NCBI GenBank assembly: GCA_045614225.1
Contig: JAZLCO010000003.1
Location: forward strand, 1-6,905
DNA: 6,905 nucleotides
Direction of reading: 5' to 3'
DNA from: UBA9715 sp045614225
GTDB lineage: Bacteria > Actinomycetota > Coriobacteriia > Coriobacteriales > Eggerthellaceae
Both the position numbers and the translations under genes were made by a program. The notes under the pieces were generated by a model, which searched no databases, was not told where the DNA came from, and saw nothing but the letters and a program-made list of their open reading frames with translations. Every line of letters starts with the position of its first letter. The stretch's first letter is position 1. Below, piece after piece: positions 5,964 through 6,905 of this stretch.

Positions 5964-6302
5964 CTAGTCTTCCTTGGGCGTGATTTCGCGGATCGAGATG
6001 AAGCGCAGCTCGTTGAGCGGCTTTTGAAGCTCGTCGGCAACGATGGCCATAACCATGGCTGCATCACGCGGGTCGGTGTTGTACAACTTGAAATCGCCGG
6101 CAGTGCCCGGCGCGAGGGGGACGTCCGCATTAGCTGAAGCAGCAGGTGCGGCAGCAGCGGCAGCGGCGCCCTTCGCCTTCTTGGGCTCGTCGCTGAGGTT
6201 CAACTTGCTCATGATCACGATGATTGCAATCAGCAACGCAAGCGCGAAGAACACGACGCAAATGCCAAGAAGCGAGTTGACTAGATACTCGACTACGCTC
6301 AT
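5964..6302 (-). CDS. Small membrane subunit of the sodium-pumping decarboxylase (OadG/MmdD type)
   Basis: This subunit anchors and assembles the peripheral carboxyltransferase and biotin carrier on the membrane beta subunit. The 112 residues show one N-terminal transmembrane helix (about 6-31), a short basic stretch, an Ala-rich linker (45-58), and a conserved C-terminal segment. That segment, TDPRDAAMVMAIVADELQ (76-93) followed by PLNELRFISIREI, resembles the delta subunit of methylmalonyl-CoA decarboxylases and OadG-family proteins. The start codon overlaps the alpha stop codon in an ATGA arrangement (6299-6302), and GAAGGTGG (6307-6314) serves as ribosome binding site, so translation is probably coupled to alpha. 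Naming differs between systems (gamma in oxaloacetate, delta in methylmalonyl-CoA decarboxylase), so no symbol is given. Confidence 0.9.
   Translation of the reverse strand: MSVVEYLVNSLLGICVVFFALALLIAIIVIMSKLNLSDEPKKAKGAAAAAAAPAASANADVPLAPGTAGDFKLYNTDPRDAAMVMAIVADELQKPLNELRFISIREITPKED
6129..6170 (-). repeat. Ala-rich linker coding repeat in the small subunit
   Basis: Residues 45-58 are mostly alanine, coded by consecutive GCN triplets, and separate the membrane helix from the conserved C-terminal segment. It resembles the linker of the adjacent biotin carrier gene in composition. Confidence 0.7.
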
Positions 6303-6905
6303 TCTTCCACCTTCGTGATGCTGTAAGCGACCTTGCGCTCTTCGAGAGCCTTGCGCTCATCGAAGAACTTCTCGGCGACTGGCGGGAAGGCGATATAGGA
6401 CAGAACGTCTTCTTCGCATGTGGCGCGGTCGCCAAGCTCGGCCTCGGCCTTCTCGAATGCATCCTTCGGCAACGTGTCAGCATAGCGACCCTCGATAGGC
6501 TTCTCGTCGCCGAGAATCTGCGCGCGAATCTCTTCGTTGATGGGAGCAGGGGTGCGGCCATATTCACCACGGCAGTATGCACGGATTTCCTGGCCGACGT
6601 TCTTGTAGCGTTCGCCTGCGAGCACGTTCTGCACTGCCTGGGTGCCGACGAGCTGCGAGGTGGGCGTGACCAGCGGCGGGTAGCCGAGGTCGGCACGGAC
6701 GCGCGGCGTTTCAGCGAGGGCCTCGTCGAATTTGTCGATTTGGCCGAGCATCTCGAGCTGCGAGAGCAGGTTCGAGAGCATGCCGCCAGGAATCTGGTAA
6801 TTCAGGCACTGGGTGTCGGTCGTCAACGAGATCGGGTTCAGCGTGCCATCTGCGATGTACTCAGCACGTATGGGCTTGAAGTAGTCGGCGATCTCGTAGA
6901 GAACC
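6299..6905 (-). CDS. oadA: Decarboxylase alpha subunit: pyruvate/oxaloacetate carboxyltransferase (5S type), C-terminal 201 residues
   Basis: Alpha transfers the carboxyl group from oxaloacetate (or another 2-oxo acid) to carrier-bound biotin. Only the C-terminal part is visible; the frame is open to the window edge, so the N-terminal catalytic barrel with its metal ligands and lysine is outside. Visible motifs are typical of the conserved carboxyltransferase region shared by OadA, PycB and transcarboxylase 5S: YQIPGGMLSNLLSQL (35-49 of the visible part), PRVRADLGYPPLVTPTSQLVGTQAV (about 67-91), GERYKNV and CRGEYGRTPAPIN. After a charged helical tail it stops without any biotinyl domain, which is encoded separately two genes downstream. 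A TTG at 6826 is an internal leucine codon, not a start. The stop overlaps the next start by four bases. Because the acyl-CoA (12S) type alpha of methylmalonyl-CoA decarboxylase looks quite different, a 2-oxo acid substrate is favoured. Confidence 0.93.
   Translation of the reverse strand, partial: VLYEIADYFKPIRAEYIADGTLNPISLTTDTQCLNYQIPGGMLSNLLSQLEMLGQIDKFDEALAETPRVRADLGYPPLVTPTSQLVGTQAVQNVLAGERYKNVGQEIRAYCRGEYGRTPAPINEEIRAQILGDEKPIEGRYADTLPKDAFEKAEAELGDRATCEEDVLSYIAFPPVAEKFFDERKALEERKVAYSITKVEE

Noticed and set aside
5557..5967. 136-codon + strand frame with Ala/Gly runs
   Set aside because: It is a by-product of the GCN repeat coding the biotin carrier linker on the other strand.
6130..6696. 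188-codon minus-strand frame rich in Arg and Ser
   Set aside because: It is an alternative frame within the alpha and small subunit genes, which are both securely identified.

Overview
The GC content, the gene families and a Tat-exported lipoprotein suggest a high-GC Gram-positive anaerobe, most likely an actinobacterium of the class Coriobacteriia (Eggerthella/Slackia-like). This placement is inferred from gene content and protein style; there is no rRNA gene in the window to confirm it. The DNA looks like ordinary chromosome. I see no insertion sequence, integrase, tRNA, CRISPR array or phage gene.

Layout. The left two-thirds (1-4198) carry five genes on the + strand: the 3' part of a membrane-anchored LytR-CpsA-Psr (LCP) family protein with a LytR_C domain (1-1227); a 79-residue stand-alone NifU C-terminal-type Fe-S scaffold (1296-1535); lgt, prolipoprotein diacylglyceryl transferase (1581-2399); a ROK-family sugar kinase, probably glucokinase-like (2437-3402); and a flavodoxin-family protein with a twin-arginine signal and lipobox (3479-4198). 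The right third (4353-6905) carries a minus-strand operon for a biotin-dependent, sodium-pumping decarboxylase of the oxaloacetate decarboxylase type. In transcription order it holds the carboxyltransferase alpha subunit (5' end beyond the window), a small membrane subunit of the OadG/MmdD type, a separate biotin carrier protein and the membrane beta subunit. The two groups converge on a 154-base intergenic region with a strong hairpin terminator for the decarboxylase operon.

How the genes fit together. The decarboxylase set is coherent. Alpha moves the carboxyl group from a 2-oxo acid such as oxaloacetate onto biotin on the carrier, the small subunit holds the complex together at the membrane, and beta decarboxylates carboxybiotin while exporting Na+. 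The + strand genes are mostly housekeeping and need not share a pathway. One link is plausible: Lgt would add the lipid to the exported flavodoxin encoded about 1 kb downstream.

I found no clearly undescribed system. The points most worth a second look are the LCP protein that has lost several conserved arginines, the exported lipid-anchored flavodoxin, the split subunit architecture of the decarboxylase, and an inverted repeat where the lgt ribosome binding site would be expected.
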